Source of the DNA: Candidatus Omnitrophota bacterium
GTDB taxonomy: Bacteria; Omnitrophota; Gorgyraeia; Tantalellales; Tantalellaceae
Length of the DNA stretch: 43,890 nt
Assembly (NCBI GenBank): GCA_015233235.1
Contig: JADFYD010000001.1
Span: 1-43,890, forward strand
Reading direction: 5' to 3'
In this document: positions 1 to 8,662 of the stretch, in pieces
How positions within the stretch are numbered: position 1 is the first letter of the stretch
Layout: every line of letters starts with the position of its first letter
Translations under genes and position numbers: made by a program
Notes under the pieces: generated by a model
The model's input: the letters and a program-made list of their open reading frames with translations, nothing else
The model's database searches: none
What the model was told of the DNA's origin: nothing

Positions 1-2
1 GG

Positions 3-365
3 GATATTTCCGACGTCTCGTTTAATACGCATCCGGAACAAGCTTTACCGAATACGCTGAATGTTTCTTTCAGCGGCGCCGAAGGGGAGGCGCTTCTTCT
101 CTATTTGGATCTTGAGGGTATCGCTGTTTCGACTGGGTCAGCCTGCGCTTCGGGTTCGTTGGAACCCTCACATGTGCTTATGGCGCAAGGCGTAGGCGAG
201 GAAATGGCGCATAACTCCATACGTTTTAGTTTGGGCAGGAACAATACGGCTGAAGATATAGAATATGTTCTTGCCGCTCTTTCCGGCATAGTAAAAAAAG
301 TTCGGGACATATCAACGAGTTATTCGGCGAAAATGTGCGCGAAAGACGGCGGGGCTATCGATTGA
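3..365 (+). CDS. nifS: Cysteine desulfurase (NifS/IscS), C-terminal part; 5' end lies left of the window
   Basis: Open frame from base 3: DISDVSFNTHPEQALPNTLNVSF...GIAVSTGSACASGSLEPSHVL...NSIRFSLGRNNTAEDIEYVL; active-site loop SxGSACxSG and the SIRxSLG motif. Confidence 0.93.
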   Translation, partial: DISDVSFNTHPEQALPNTLNVSFSGAEGEALLLYLDLEGIAVSTGSACASGSLEPSHVLMAQGVGEEMAHNSIRFSLGRNNTAEDIEYVLAALSGIVKKVRDISTSYSAKMCAKDGGAID

Positions 366-415
366 CAAGCTTTTTGCCGTTCCTCTTTCGCGTCATAAAA
401 AAATGCGAGGCTTAG

Positions 416-832
416 ATGGAATGGGTATATACTGACGAGGTTAAAGACCACTTTATAAATCCGCGCAATGTGTTTTTGGATGAAGAAAAATTTGTCTATA
501 ACGCGTCCGGCAAATCCGGGAATATCAAATGTGGTGACGAAATGGCGTTTTATCTCTTCGTGGACGATTCTACAAAAGTTATCAAAGATTGCCGCTGGAA
601 AACCTATGGCTGTGCCAGCGCTATAGCGAGCACGTCGGTACTTTCTGAGAAGATAAAAGGTATGACAATTTACGATGCCTATAAAATCACCCCGAAGGAG
701 ATAGTTGATACCCTTAAAGGGCTTCCGGCCCACAAGATCCACTGCTCTGTTCTGGGCGATGACGCCCTTCGTGTCGCTATTGACGATTATTGCTCTAAAA
801 ATGGCATTAATATAAAAACACAAAAAAAATAG
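416..832 (+). CDS. NifU/IscU-like iron-sulfur cluster scaffold protein
   Basis: [14 protein letters not shown], Gxx[33 protein letters not shown] motifs typical of the NifU N-terminal domain; directly after nifS. Confidence 0.92.
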   Translation: MEWVYTDEVKDHFINPRNVFLDEEKFVYNASGKSGNIKCGDEMAFYLFVDDSTKVIKDCRWKTYGCASAIASTSVLSEKIKGMTIYDAYKITPKEIVDTLKGLPAHKIHCSVLGDDALRVAIDDYCSKNGINIKTQKK

Positions 833-843
833 GAAGGTGGAGA

Positions 844-984
844 ATGGACAAATTTGTATGTACGGTATGCGGATATGTGTACGATCCGGCTCAAAATGAC
901 AACGTTCCATTTGATAAACTTCCGGAAGATTGGGTATGTCCCGAGTGCGGTGTAGGGAAGGACTTATTTGAAAAGGTCAGCTGA
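844..984 (+). CDS. Rubredoxin, short-loop form (46 aa); below the ORF-track length cut-off
   Basis: Manual translation [46 protein letters not shown]; two CxxC pairs; upstream aaggtgg RBS. Confidence 0.95.
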   Translation: MDKFVCTVCGYVYDPAQNDNVPFDKLPEDWVCPECGVGKDLFEKVS

Positions 985-1009
985 TTATCTTTAGAACAAG
1001 GAGGAGAGA

Positions 1010-1546
1010 ATGATAGGTGATAAAATGGCAAAAAGTATAAGCCAGCAGATCACGCGTGAGCTATATTCCGCGTATTTGTATGTCGGCATGAGCGCATATG
1101 CTGATGGTATAGGGTTGAAAGGCGTTGCAAATTGGTTTTTTGTGCAAATGCAGGAAGAAATGGTCCATGCGTACAAGTTCTATGCCTACGTTAATCAACA
1201 AGGCGGAAAAGTTTCTCTTGGAGGGATCGATAAACCGACACAGGACTTTACTTCCGTTAAAGATGCGTTCAAAAAGACACTTGAACATGAACGGACAGTG
1301 ACGGCGAATATTAATCAACTTATGGCGCAGGCGAAAGAAGAGAAAGACGCGGCGACGGAAATCCTGCTTCAATGGTACGTGACCGAACAGATCGAGGAAG
1401 AAGCGAACCCGACTGAAATACTTCAAAAACTTAATTTAGCGGGTGAAGGGAATGGACTGTTCCTTATAGACGCGGAACTAGCCAAAAGAACTTTTGTCGT
1501 GCCGGCGGGTGTTCAGGTAGGTTACGCTCCGGCGGCTGTGGCATAA
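1010..1546 (+). CDS. ftnA: Non-heme ferritin
   Basis: RELYSAYLYVGMSAYAD...NWFFVQMQEEMVHAYKFYAYVNQQGG...LQWYVTEQIEEE ferroxidase-type ferritin signature. Confidence 0.9.
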   Translation: MIGDKMAKSISQQITRELYSAYLYVGMSAYADGIGLKGVANWFFVQMQEEMVHAYKFYAYVNQQGGKVSLGGIDKPTQDFTSVKDAFKKTLEHERTVTANINQLMAQAKEEKDAATEILLQWYVTEQIEEEANPTEILQKLNLAGEGNGLFLIDAELAKRTFVVPAGVQVGYAPAAVA

Positions 1547-1592
1547 GATCGGTTGCACATGAACACATTTTTGGGGGCGGGTCCCCAGAGTA

Positions 1593-1614
1593 GGGGCACG
1601 GCGTGCCGTGCCCC
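1593..1614. repeat. Short near-perfect palindrome ggggcacggc-gt-gccgtgcccc
   Basis: Perfect 10-bp arms, 2-nt loop, in the gap between ferritin and the flavin reductase gene. Confidence 0.9.
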
Positions 1615-1660
1615 TGCCCTGAACGATGAACCATGAATCATGAACCAAAATAGGAGCGCC

Positions 1661-2350
1661 ATGAATAAATGTGTACTGCAGAATATTTCCTACGGTGTGT
1701 ACGTCATTTCATCGGTAAAAGATGGCAAATACAACGGGCTGATCGGCAATTGCGTCATTCAGATAACAAATGAGCCGATCACGATCGCCATCAGTATTAG
1801 CAAAAAGAACCTCACCCATGATTTTATTATGTCCAGCGGATTGTTCACGATATCTATTCTTGATAGGACGGCGCCTTTGAAGTTTATCGGACAGTTCGGG
1901 TTTAAGTCAGGGCGCGATACAGATAAGTTTGTGGGAGTAGGATATAAGGTTCTCCCATCCGGTTGTCCGTTGGTAACGGACCATACACTTAGCTGGATAT
2001 CGGCAAAAGTGCTGAAAAATATGGATTGCGTCACACATACACTGTTTTTAGCCGAAGTTATGGATGGTGACACACTAAAAAACGGCGAGCCCATGACATA
2101 CGAGTATTATCATCAGGAAAAACGCGGTACAACACCAGAAAACGCTCCGACTTTCATAAAAAACTCGGATCAAAAGATCTGTGCCACGGGTTCAAAATAC
2201 CGGTGCTTGGTATGCAACTATATTTATGACCCATTGTTGGGAGATAAAGATAGCGGTATTGAACCGGGCATTCCTTTTGAAAAATTGCCTGATAACTGGG
2301 TCTGCCCGATATGCGGTGTCGGAAAAGACCAATTTGTAAAGGTGGACTAA
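1661..2350 (+). CDS. Flavin reductase (DIM6/NTAB-type) fused to C-terminal rubredoxin (Hrb-like high-molecular-weight rubredoxin); start could be 1640
   Basis: N-terminal flavin reductase domain ([27 protein letters not shown]...); C-terminal [12 protein letters not shown]...[14 protein letters not shown]. Confidence 0.9.
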   Translation: MNKCVLQNISYGVYVISSVKDGKYNGLIGNCVIQITNEPITIAISISKKNLTHDFIMSSGLFTISILDRTAPLKFIGQFGFKSGRDTDKFVGVGYKVLPSGCPLVTDHTLSWISAKVLKNMDCVTHTLFLAEVMDGDTLKNGEPMTYEYYHQEKRGTTPENAPTFIKNSDQKICATGSKYRCLVCNYIYDPLLGDKDSGIEPGIPFEKLPDNWVCPICGVGKDQFVKVD

Positions 2351-2351
2351 T

Positions 2352-3512
2352 ATGAAAGCGCTGGAGATCAAAAAGAACGTATACTGGGTTGGGGGGATCG
2401 ACTGGACGCTAAGGAATTTTCACGGATATTCTACAAAAAGCGGTTCCTCATACAACGCATATCTTATACTGGGCGAGAAAAAGATACTTATCGACACGGT
2501 GAAAGAGTATCTTTTCGATGAAATGCTGTCCCGAATAGAATCTGTATGCGATCCAGCATCGATCGATATTATAGTTTCCAACCATACCGAAATGGACCAT
2601 TCTGGTTCTATCGAAAAATTATGCCGTATCGCCAAGAACGCGGTCGTTATGGCTTCGCCGAACGGCGAGAAGGGCCTTAAAAAACATTTTTTCGGCGATC
2701 TGAACATAAAACCGGTCGCCAGCGGAGAAACTTTAGACTGTTCGGATCACAAACTGCAGTTTTTCCATATGCCGATGGTGCACTGGCCTGATTCCATGGC
2801 GACATATTGTCCCGAGAAAAAAATTCTTTTTCCTAATGACGCTTTTGGCCAGCATATCGCATCAACCGAACGTTACGATGACGAAATGGATTTTGGTTTC
2901 GTAAAACAAGAGGCCACTAAATATTACGCGAATATCGTTCTTCCGTACGGGTCTCAGGTCAACGCGGCTCTGGGCGCTCTGGGGGGACTTGACTTTGATA
3001 TTATTGCGCCAAGCCACGGGCTGATTTGGAGGAAGCATATTCCGGAAATACTGGCGTTATACAAAAAATGGTCGGATAACGAGACGGAGAACCGGGGGGT
3101 CATAGTTTATGATTCCATGTGGCATTCAACCGAACGGATCGCGTATGCGCTTTATGACGCTTTTTGTGAGAAAAAAATATTCGCGGAATTATCTGACCTT
3201 AAAACGAACGATATTTCAGACCTTATGACCAAAATACTTGAAGCTAGATATATTTTTGTAGGTTCGCCGACGCTTAATAACGGCATGTTGCCCACTGTCG
3301 GAGGGTTTTTAACCTACTTAAAAGGTCTTGCTCCGAAAAAGCGTGTAGGTATGGCTTTTGGCTCTTATGGATGGGGCGGGCAAAGCATCGGTCAGATAGA
3401 AACGGTGCTGAAAGATTCCGGTTTCGCTATGCTTGACAGCATTAAAGTTCAATATGTGCCCGACAAAGCGGTCCTTAAGGGAATAACGGAACGCGTTACT
3501 AAACTGCTGTAA
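2352..3512 (+). CDS. fprA: A-type flavoprotein / flavodiiron protein (rubredoxin:oxygen oxidoreductase)
   Basis: Diiron ligand motif HTEMDH, FPNDAFGQH, APSHGLIWR; C-terminal flavodoxin domain GVIVYDSMWHSTERIA. Confidence 0.94.
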   Translation: MKALEIKKNVYWVGGIDWTLRNFHGYSTKSGSSYNAYLILGEKKILIDTVKEYLFDEMLSRIESVCDPASIDIIVSNHTEMDHSGSIEKLCRIAKNAVVMASPNGEKGLKKHFFGDLNIKPVASGETLDCSDHKLQFFHMPMVHWPDSMATYCPEKKILFPNDAFGQHIASTERYDDEMDFGFVKQEATKYYANIVLPYGSQVNAALGALGGLDFDIIAPSHGLIWRKHIPEILALYKKWSDNETENRGVIVYDSMWHSTERIAYALYDAFCEKKIFAELSDLKTNDISDLMTKILEARYIFVGSPTLNNGMLPTVGGFLTYLKGLAPKKRVGMAFGSYGWGGQSIGQIETVLKDSGFAMLDSIKVQYVPDKAVLKGITERVTKLL

Positions 3513-3573
3513 AATAAATCGGTCAGCGGTAAATAACACTCAAAATCAAGAACTGTAAAAATGGAGGTAGCGA

Positions 3574-3951
3574 ATGACGGTCCTAAACGATGTTTACAAG
3601 TGCGCTGTTTGCGGTAATGTTGTCGAGGTCGTGAATGCAAGTGCCGGCACGCTCGTATGTTGTGGTCAGCCAATGAACCGACTCGAAGCCAAAACTGCCG
3701 ATCAGGGGAAAGAAAAACATGTTCCGGTAGTTACTGAATCGGGCGGTAAAGTTACCGTTGCAGTGGGCAGCGTTGAGCATCCGATGCTCGATAATCACTA
3801 CATAAAATTCATAGAGGTTTTGACGAAAGACAAAGTCTTGCGAGCGGATTTGAAACCGGGTATGAAGCCTTCGGCAGTGTTTGATGTCGCAAAAGCAGAC
3901 ATTGTCACGGTGCGGGAGTATTGCACGGTGCACGATTTGTGGAAAGCGTAA
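3574..3951 (+). CDS. dfx: Desulfoferrodoxin / superoxide reductase with N-terminal Cys4 centre
   Basis: YKCAVCGNVVEV...LVCCGQPM plus KHVPVV, VEHPMLDNHYIKFIEV, REYCTVHDLWKA. Confidence 0.95.
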   Translation: MTVLNDVYKCAVCGNVVEVVNASAGTLVCCGQPMNRLEAKTADQGKEKHVPVVTESGGKVTVAVGSVEHPMLDNHYIKFIEVLTKDKVLRADLKPGMKPSAVFDVAKADIVTVREYCTVHDLWKA

Positions 3952-3975
3952 ATAAAAGAAAAACTGGGGGTATCA

Positions 3976-4551
3976 ATGGCATGTTTGAAAGGATCAAAGA
4001 CGGAGAAGAACTTGTTAGCGGCATTTGCGGGAGAATCACAGGCTAGGAATAGGTACACGTATTTCGCGAGTATCGCGAAAAAGGCCGGATACGAACAGAT
4101 AGCGGCGATATTCCTTGATACGGCCGAAAACGAAAAGGAACACGCTAAGAGATACTTTAAATTTCTGGAAGGCGGAATGGTCGAAATCCAGGCGAAATAT
4201 CCCGCCGGTGTTCTGGGCGAAACAGTTGAAAATTTGAAGGGCGCCGCCGCCGGTGAACATGAAGAATGGACTAAGCTTTACAAAGAAGCCGGTGATGTCG
4301 CCGAAGCCGAGGGATTTAAAGATGTAGCCGTCGCTTTTCGCAGTATTTCTAAAGTCGAGGAGCAACATGAAAAGAGGTACAGGAAACTTATCGAAAATCT
4401 GGAAAAGTCTAAAGTCTTTAAAAAAGACGTTCCTGTGAAGTGGAAATGCCGTAACTGTGGGTTTGTACATGAAGGTAAAGAAGCAGTGGAAAAATGCCCG
4501 GCGTGTCTGCATCCTCAGGCGTTTTTTGAGGTATTGGGGGAAAATTATTAA
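3976..4551 (+). CDS. rbr: Rubrerythrin
   Basis: GSKTEKNLLAAFAGESQARNRYTYFA... and C-terminal rubredoxin-like WKCRNCGFVHEGKEAVEKCPACLHPQAFFEV. Confidence 0.96.
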   Translation: MACLKGSKTEKNLLAAFAGESQARNRYTYFASIAKKAGYEQIAAIFLDTAENEKEHAKRYFKFLEGGMVEIQAKYPAGVLGETVENLKGAAAGEHEEWTKLYKEAGDVAEAEGFKDVAVAFRSISKVEEQHEKRYRKLIENLEKSKVFKKDVPVKWKCRNCGFVHEGKEAVEKCPACLHPQAFFEVLGENY

Positions 4552-4560
4552 GGAGAAAGC

Positions 4561-4794
4561 ATGAAGAAAGTCACTGTATATTCAACGCCTATGTGCGGGT
4601 ATTGCATAAGGCTGAAGCAGTTTTTGGATCAGAAGGGTGTGGAATATGAAACGATCGACATATCGAAAGACCCGTCGAAACTCCAGGAATTGGTAAAAAA
4701 ATCCGGGCAGATGGGCGTGCCGGTGACGGACATCGAGGGGAAGATCATTGTTGGGTTTGATAAGCAGGAGATAGTTGAGGCGTTGGGAATATAA
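4561..4794 (+). CDS. Glutaredoxin-like protein (CGYC active site)
   Basis: KVTVYSTPMCGYCIRLKQFLDQKGVEYETIDISKDP...MGVPVTDIEGKIIVGFD. Confidence 0.9.
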   Translation: MKKVTVYSTPMCGYCIRLKQFLDQKGVEYETIDISKDPSKLQELVKKSGQMGVPVTDIEGKIIVGFDKQEIVEALGI

Positions 4795-4820
4795 TTCGCT
4801 AGCAACTCCATGGATAATAC

Positions 4821-5729
4821 ATGGCACACGTATATGATCTCATAATCGTCGGCGCCGGGCCGGCCGGGATAGCGGCTAGCGTTTATGCCGCCCGTAAAAA
4901 ACTTGATTTTCTTGTTCTCACCGGAAATATCGGCGGGCAGGTCACCTGGACCGCTGATGTCGAGAACTACGTTGGTTTTCAGTTTATTACGGGTCCGGAC
5001 CTTGTAGGAAAGTTTGAAGAGCATATACAAAAATATAACGTACCGGTCTATGAAGACGAGCTGCTTGATAGAATAGAAAAAAAAGACGACACTTTTATTT
5101 TGACGACTCGTAAAAATGTTTTTTCGTCACGGTCCGTCATACTTGCCACCGGAAAAAGATCAAAAGAATTGAATGTTCCGGGCGAACAACAATTCAGGAA
5201 TAAGGGCGTGGCTTATTGTGCCACCTGCGACGGCCCTCTTTTTTACGGCAAACGCGTGGCTGTCATAGGAGGGGGAAATTCCGCCATGGAGGCCGCCCTT
5301 CAACTTCTGTCTATAGCAGATAAAACCTATTTACTTACTGTTAATAACGAGCTTTACGGCGACGCGATCCTGAAAGAAAAAATAATTAGTGCTGGCAGGG
5401 TTAATGTTATCACCGGTGCCGTCGTAACTTCTATAACGGGGGATAGCTTTGTCGGTTCTATTACTTATGAAAAAAATACCGTGCAAAATTCACTTCCGGT
5501 GGATGGCGTGTTTGTTGAGATAGGGCTGGTTCCTAACACCCAATATCAAAGTGGGCTTGAATTAAATGAGATCGGTGAAATTAAAGTTAACCTCAGGAAC
5601 GAAACTAATATCCCCGGGATATTTGCCTGCGGTGATGTTACTGATGTCCCTGAAAAACAGATTATAATAGCGGCCGGTGAGGGCGCGAAAGCGGCGATCA
5701 TGGCGGGGAAGTATTTGAGCGCCAGATAG
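4821..5729 (+). CDS. trxB: Thioredoxin-disulfide reductase
   Basis: FAD motif IIVGAGPAGIAASVYAAR, CATCDG active site, NADPH motif VIGGGNSAMEAA, GIFACGDVTD. Confidence 0.95.
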   Translation: MAHVYDLIIVGAGPAGIAASVYAARKKLDFLVLTGNIGGQVTWTADVENYVGFQFITGPDLVGKFEEHIQKYNVPVYEDELLDRIEKKDDTFILTTRKNVFSSRSVILATGKRSKELNVPGEQQFRNKGVAYCATCDGPLFYGKRVAVIGGGNSAMEAALQLLSIADKTYLLTVNNELYGDAILKEKIISAGRVNVITGAVVTSITGDSFVGSITYEKNTVQNSLPVDGVFVEIGLVPNTQYQSGLELNEIGEIKVNLRNETNIPGIFACGDVTDVPEKQIIIAAGEGAKAAIMAGKYLSAR

Positions 5730-5759
5730 ACATAACGTTGTTCGTCGTTCGTGGTTCGT

Positions 5760-6395
5760 ATGAAAATAGAAGATCTCTTTAAACAATATGCGAAGCGAAA
5801 ACAAGGGATCCGTGCGAGGCTGCGCGAGTTCAGGAGCATCCTCGATGCGGGAGAAGAAGATGTTTTCGCGGAGCTGTGTTTTTGTATATGCACGCCGCAA
5901 TCAAACGCTGTCCTTGCCGACAGGGCGATATCACGGTTAAAAAAGAGCGGCAGACTTTATGACGGAACATTCGATGAGATGCGGCCGGGTATGTCGGGGG
6001 TGCGTTTTCCTAATAACAAGACGCGATTTTTATTAGAAGCACGGCAACTTTTTATTGAAGACGGCAAGATCGGGATAAAGAAACACATTAATGCGCGCGA
6101 CGTCTTTTCGACACGACAGTGGTTTTATGAGCATGTGAAAGGTTTGGGGCTAAAAGAGTCCAGCCATTTTTTGCGGAACATCGGATTGGGTTCGTCGCTC
6201 GCGATACTTGACGTTCATATTTTAAGGCGCATGGTCGCGTTTAATGTGATAAAAGAAGTGCCTAAAACATTGTCCGTTAAAACATATTTTGATCTCGAAA
6301 AAAAACTTGCTCATTTTTGCTCATCCATCGGTATACCGATGGATGAGCTTGACCTTTTGTTCTGGTCGGATGCCACAGGCTTTATTTTCAAGTGA
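5760..6395 (+). CDS. N-glycosylase/DNA lyase (Ogg2-type 8-oxoguanine DNA glycosylase)
   Basis: HhH-GPD-type protein: FAELCFCICTPQSNA...VKGLGLKESSHFLRNIGLGSSLAILDVHILRRM. ATG at 5760 preferred over GTG at 5751. Confidence 0.8.
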   Translation: MKIEDLFKQYAKRKQGIRARLREFRSILDAGEEDVFAELCFCICTPQSNAVLADRAISRLKKSGRLYDGTFDEMRPGMSGVRFPNNKTRFLLEARQLFIEDGKIGIKKHINARDVFSTRQWFYEHVKGLGLKESSHFLRNIGLGSSLAILDVHILRRMVAFNVIKEVPKTLSVKTYFDLEKKLAHFCSSIGIPMDELDLLFWSDATGFIFK

Positions 6396-6437
6396 TCTTT
6401 ACACTCGGCGTGCCGTTAATTTTATGTGAGGAGAATT

Positions 6438-7055
6438 ATGTTTAAGAGGTTTTACACCTGGCAAGTAAGGTTAGCGATCGGTCTCGTGCTGGCGTCGACG
6501 GCGCTTTATGCGGTACATTACTTTATTTTTCGTGATGCGCGTCACATATATTTTTACCTTCTTCACGATATTGGTTTTATCCCTATACAGGTTCTTATCG
6601 TGACGCTCATACTTGACAGGTTCCTTAACGAGTACGAAAAACAAGCTCGTCTAAAGAAATTGAATATGGTCATAGGTACTTTTTTTTCTGAGGTCGGGAC
6701 GGACCTTATAAAGATGGTCTTGAGATACGCGGAAATGGACCAGGGCGTCAAAAACGACATCGCTGCGTTGAAGGATTGGGAAATTAAAAAGTTCTATAAA
6801 ATGGGATGCAGTTTGAGAAAATGTCAGTGCACCGTTAAGGCTTCGAGAGGGGAACTTTCAGATCTCAAGGTTTTTCTGATGAGTAAAAGAGATTTTATGC
6901 TGGCTCTTCTTGAGAATCCAAATCTTTTAGAACATGAGTCGTTTACCGAGCTATTGTGGGCAGCTTTTCATCTTATCGAGGAACTGGCCAACCGGCCCGA
7001 TATACACAGGATACCCGACAAAGATCATGAGCATATTTTGCTTGATACGAAAAGG
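6438..7055 (+). pseudogene. Uncharacterised membrane-anchored helical protein, apparently 3'-truncated; called ORF (6426-7424) runs on through antisense nifS sequence
   Basis: RBS gaggagaatt-ATG; N-terminal hydrophobic segments then helical domain to ...[14 protein letters not shown]; from about 7055 the frame is the complement of conserved nifS codons, so the tail is probably not native. Confidence 0.65.
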
Positions 7056-7727
7056 AACACCGCGCTTTACATAAAGCCCTCCCACCCCTTTGGGACCGTA
7101 AAACTTGTGTCCGGAGAAAGTCAGAAAATCAACTCCCAGCTTTTTCACATCGATCGGCACCTTACCCACTGCCTGTACCGCGTCAGTGTGGAAAAAAGCG
7201 CCGTGACTGTGAGCTATTTCGGCTACTTTCGCGACATCGATCAGAGTTCCGGAAACATTATTAGCCATCATGACAGAGACCAGGGAAGTTCTTTCGCTGA
7301 CCTTCGATTCAAGATCGGCAAAGTCCAAGCGCCCGTAACGGTCGACGCCAACATAGTGGATCTTTTGTCCCTTACCGGCGAGACACTTAGCCGTCTCTAT
7401 TATGCATGGGTGCTCGATTTTTGAAGTGACTATTTCGCGGGCGGAGTGAGACTTATCGGTACAGGACATGCAATCGCAGCAGAAAGTGTTAAGTACGGTA
7501 TTATTTGCCTCGGAACCGCTTCCAACAAATATTATCTCTTCCGGAGTGGCACCGATAATTTTCGCGGTAACAGCCCGGGCATCTTCTATTCTTTTACGTG
7601 CCGCCCGCCCTGGTGCGTGTAAACTTGAAGCGTTCCCATAGACGTCAAAATTATCTATTAAAACTTTTTTGACTTCCTCATGCAGCGGGGTAGTCGCGTT
7701 ATTGTCGAGATATATGTGCTTTTTCAT
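7056..7727 (-). pseudogene. nifS: Cysteine desulfurase N-terminal fragment (about 215 aa), truncated at the 3' side
   Basis: [19 protein letters not shown]...[13 protein letters not shown]...[15 protein letters not shown]...[16 protein letters not shown]...[23 protein letters not shown], then diverges ([10 protein letters not shown]...). No PLIHGGGQE.. region or active-site Cys loop follows. Confidence 0.85.
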
Positions 7728-7753
7728 TTTTCCTCTTTCAGCCGGAAAAACTA

Positions 7754-8149
7754 TCATACCAGCTCCTTTATTCTAATGTTTTTCAATCGATTTGCAACAG
7801 TTTGTTCAAGTCCGTCAATGTGTATTTTCAATTTACAGCTATTCATCCCGGGACAGGCGATTTTTCCCGATGTGTGGTCGCTCAACGAAAAATCACCCTG
7901 AAATATCATGACGACATTGAAAAGGGTTGTCTCCGGAAGAGAAGATGAGCCTTTAAATCCCCCGCCCTTGCCTTTCATCGCGGTTAAAATACCCTCTTTG
8001 TGCAGTTTTTGCAGTATTTTTCGTAAAAAAGGACGCGGTATACTCAAGCTTGAGGCCATATCTTTCACGGAAATGACCTCTCCCCCTTTAGCCGCCATGC
8101 AGCACAAAGCTCGTATAGCATAATCCGTGTCACGCGTTATTAACTTCAT
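7754..8149 (-). CDS. Rrf2 family transcriptional regulator
   Basis: [65 protein letters not shown]; typical Rrf2 wHTH, adjacent to nifS. Confidence 0.93.
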   Translation of the reverse strand: MKLITRDTDYAIRALCCMAAKGGEVISVKDMASSLSIPRPFLRKILQKLHKEGILTAMKGKGGGFKGSSSLPETTLFNVVMIFQGDFSLSDHTSGKIACPGMNSCKLKIHIDGLEQTVANRLKNIRIKELV

Positions 8150-8634
8150 TTTATCCCCAAACGCGCCTGCATTTCGTTTATATCATAGCCGAAATACAGC
8201 ACTTTCCCAGACTGGTCAATAGCAATTACCGATGGTATACCTCTCACGCCATAAAGGTTGCCTACTTCACCGGTCGTGTCCAAAAGTATCGGATATGTCA
8301 TACCGTTCTTCTTGGCGAAGCCGGAGACTTTCTCCCGTGATTCCTGCACATTTACCCCGAAGACGGCGATCTTCCCTTTATGTTTTTCATAGAATTTTTC
8401 TACAGCCGGTATCTCTGCCCTACACGACGGGCACCAGGTAGCCCAGAAAACCAGTACTGTTTGGTTTGATTTAAGTATGTTATATAAATTGACGTCCTCA
8501 CCTGTCGTGTTCTTAAGAGTGAAATCAACCGCGGTATTCTTCATCTCCGCATTGCCTGTCCCAGAGAAACAAACCTGCAGCAAAAATACTCCTATAAATA
8601 CAAACACGGACAAAATCCTGATTACCCCTTTCAT
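8146..8634 (-). CDS. TlpA/ResA-family thiol-disulfide oxidoreductase (signal peptide)
   Basis: VFWATWCPSCRAEIPAVEKFYEKHKGKIAVFGVNV...YGVRGIPSVIAID. Confidence 0.92.
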   Translation of the reverse strand: MKGVIRILSVFVFIGVFLLQVCFSGTGNAEMKNTAVDFTLKNTTGEDVNLYNILKSNQTVLVFWATWCPSCRAEIPAVEKFYEKHKGKIAVFGVNVQESREKVSGFAKKNGMTYPILLDTTGEVGNLYGVRGIPSVIAIDQSGKVLYFGYDINEMQARLGIK

Positions 8635-8662
8635 AACCCCCTCCTCTTTTATGTGACTGCCT

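Noticed and set aside
320-910. 196-aa minus-strand ORF over nifU and rubredoxin
   Set aside because: Antisense to two clearly identified genes.
1593-1614. Rho-independent terminator after ferritin
   Set aside because: Perfect stem but no T-run on either side; listed as a palindromic repeat.
7056-7424. C-terminal 120 residues of the plus-strand ORF 6426-7424
   Set aside because: Exactly antisense to highly conserved nifS codons; treated as read-through past a rearrangement junction, not as a native domain.
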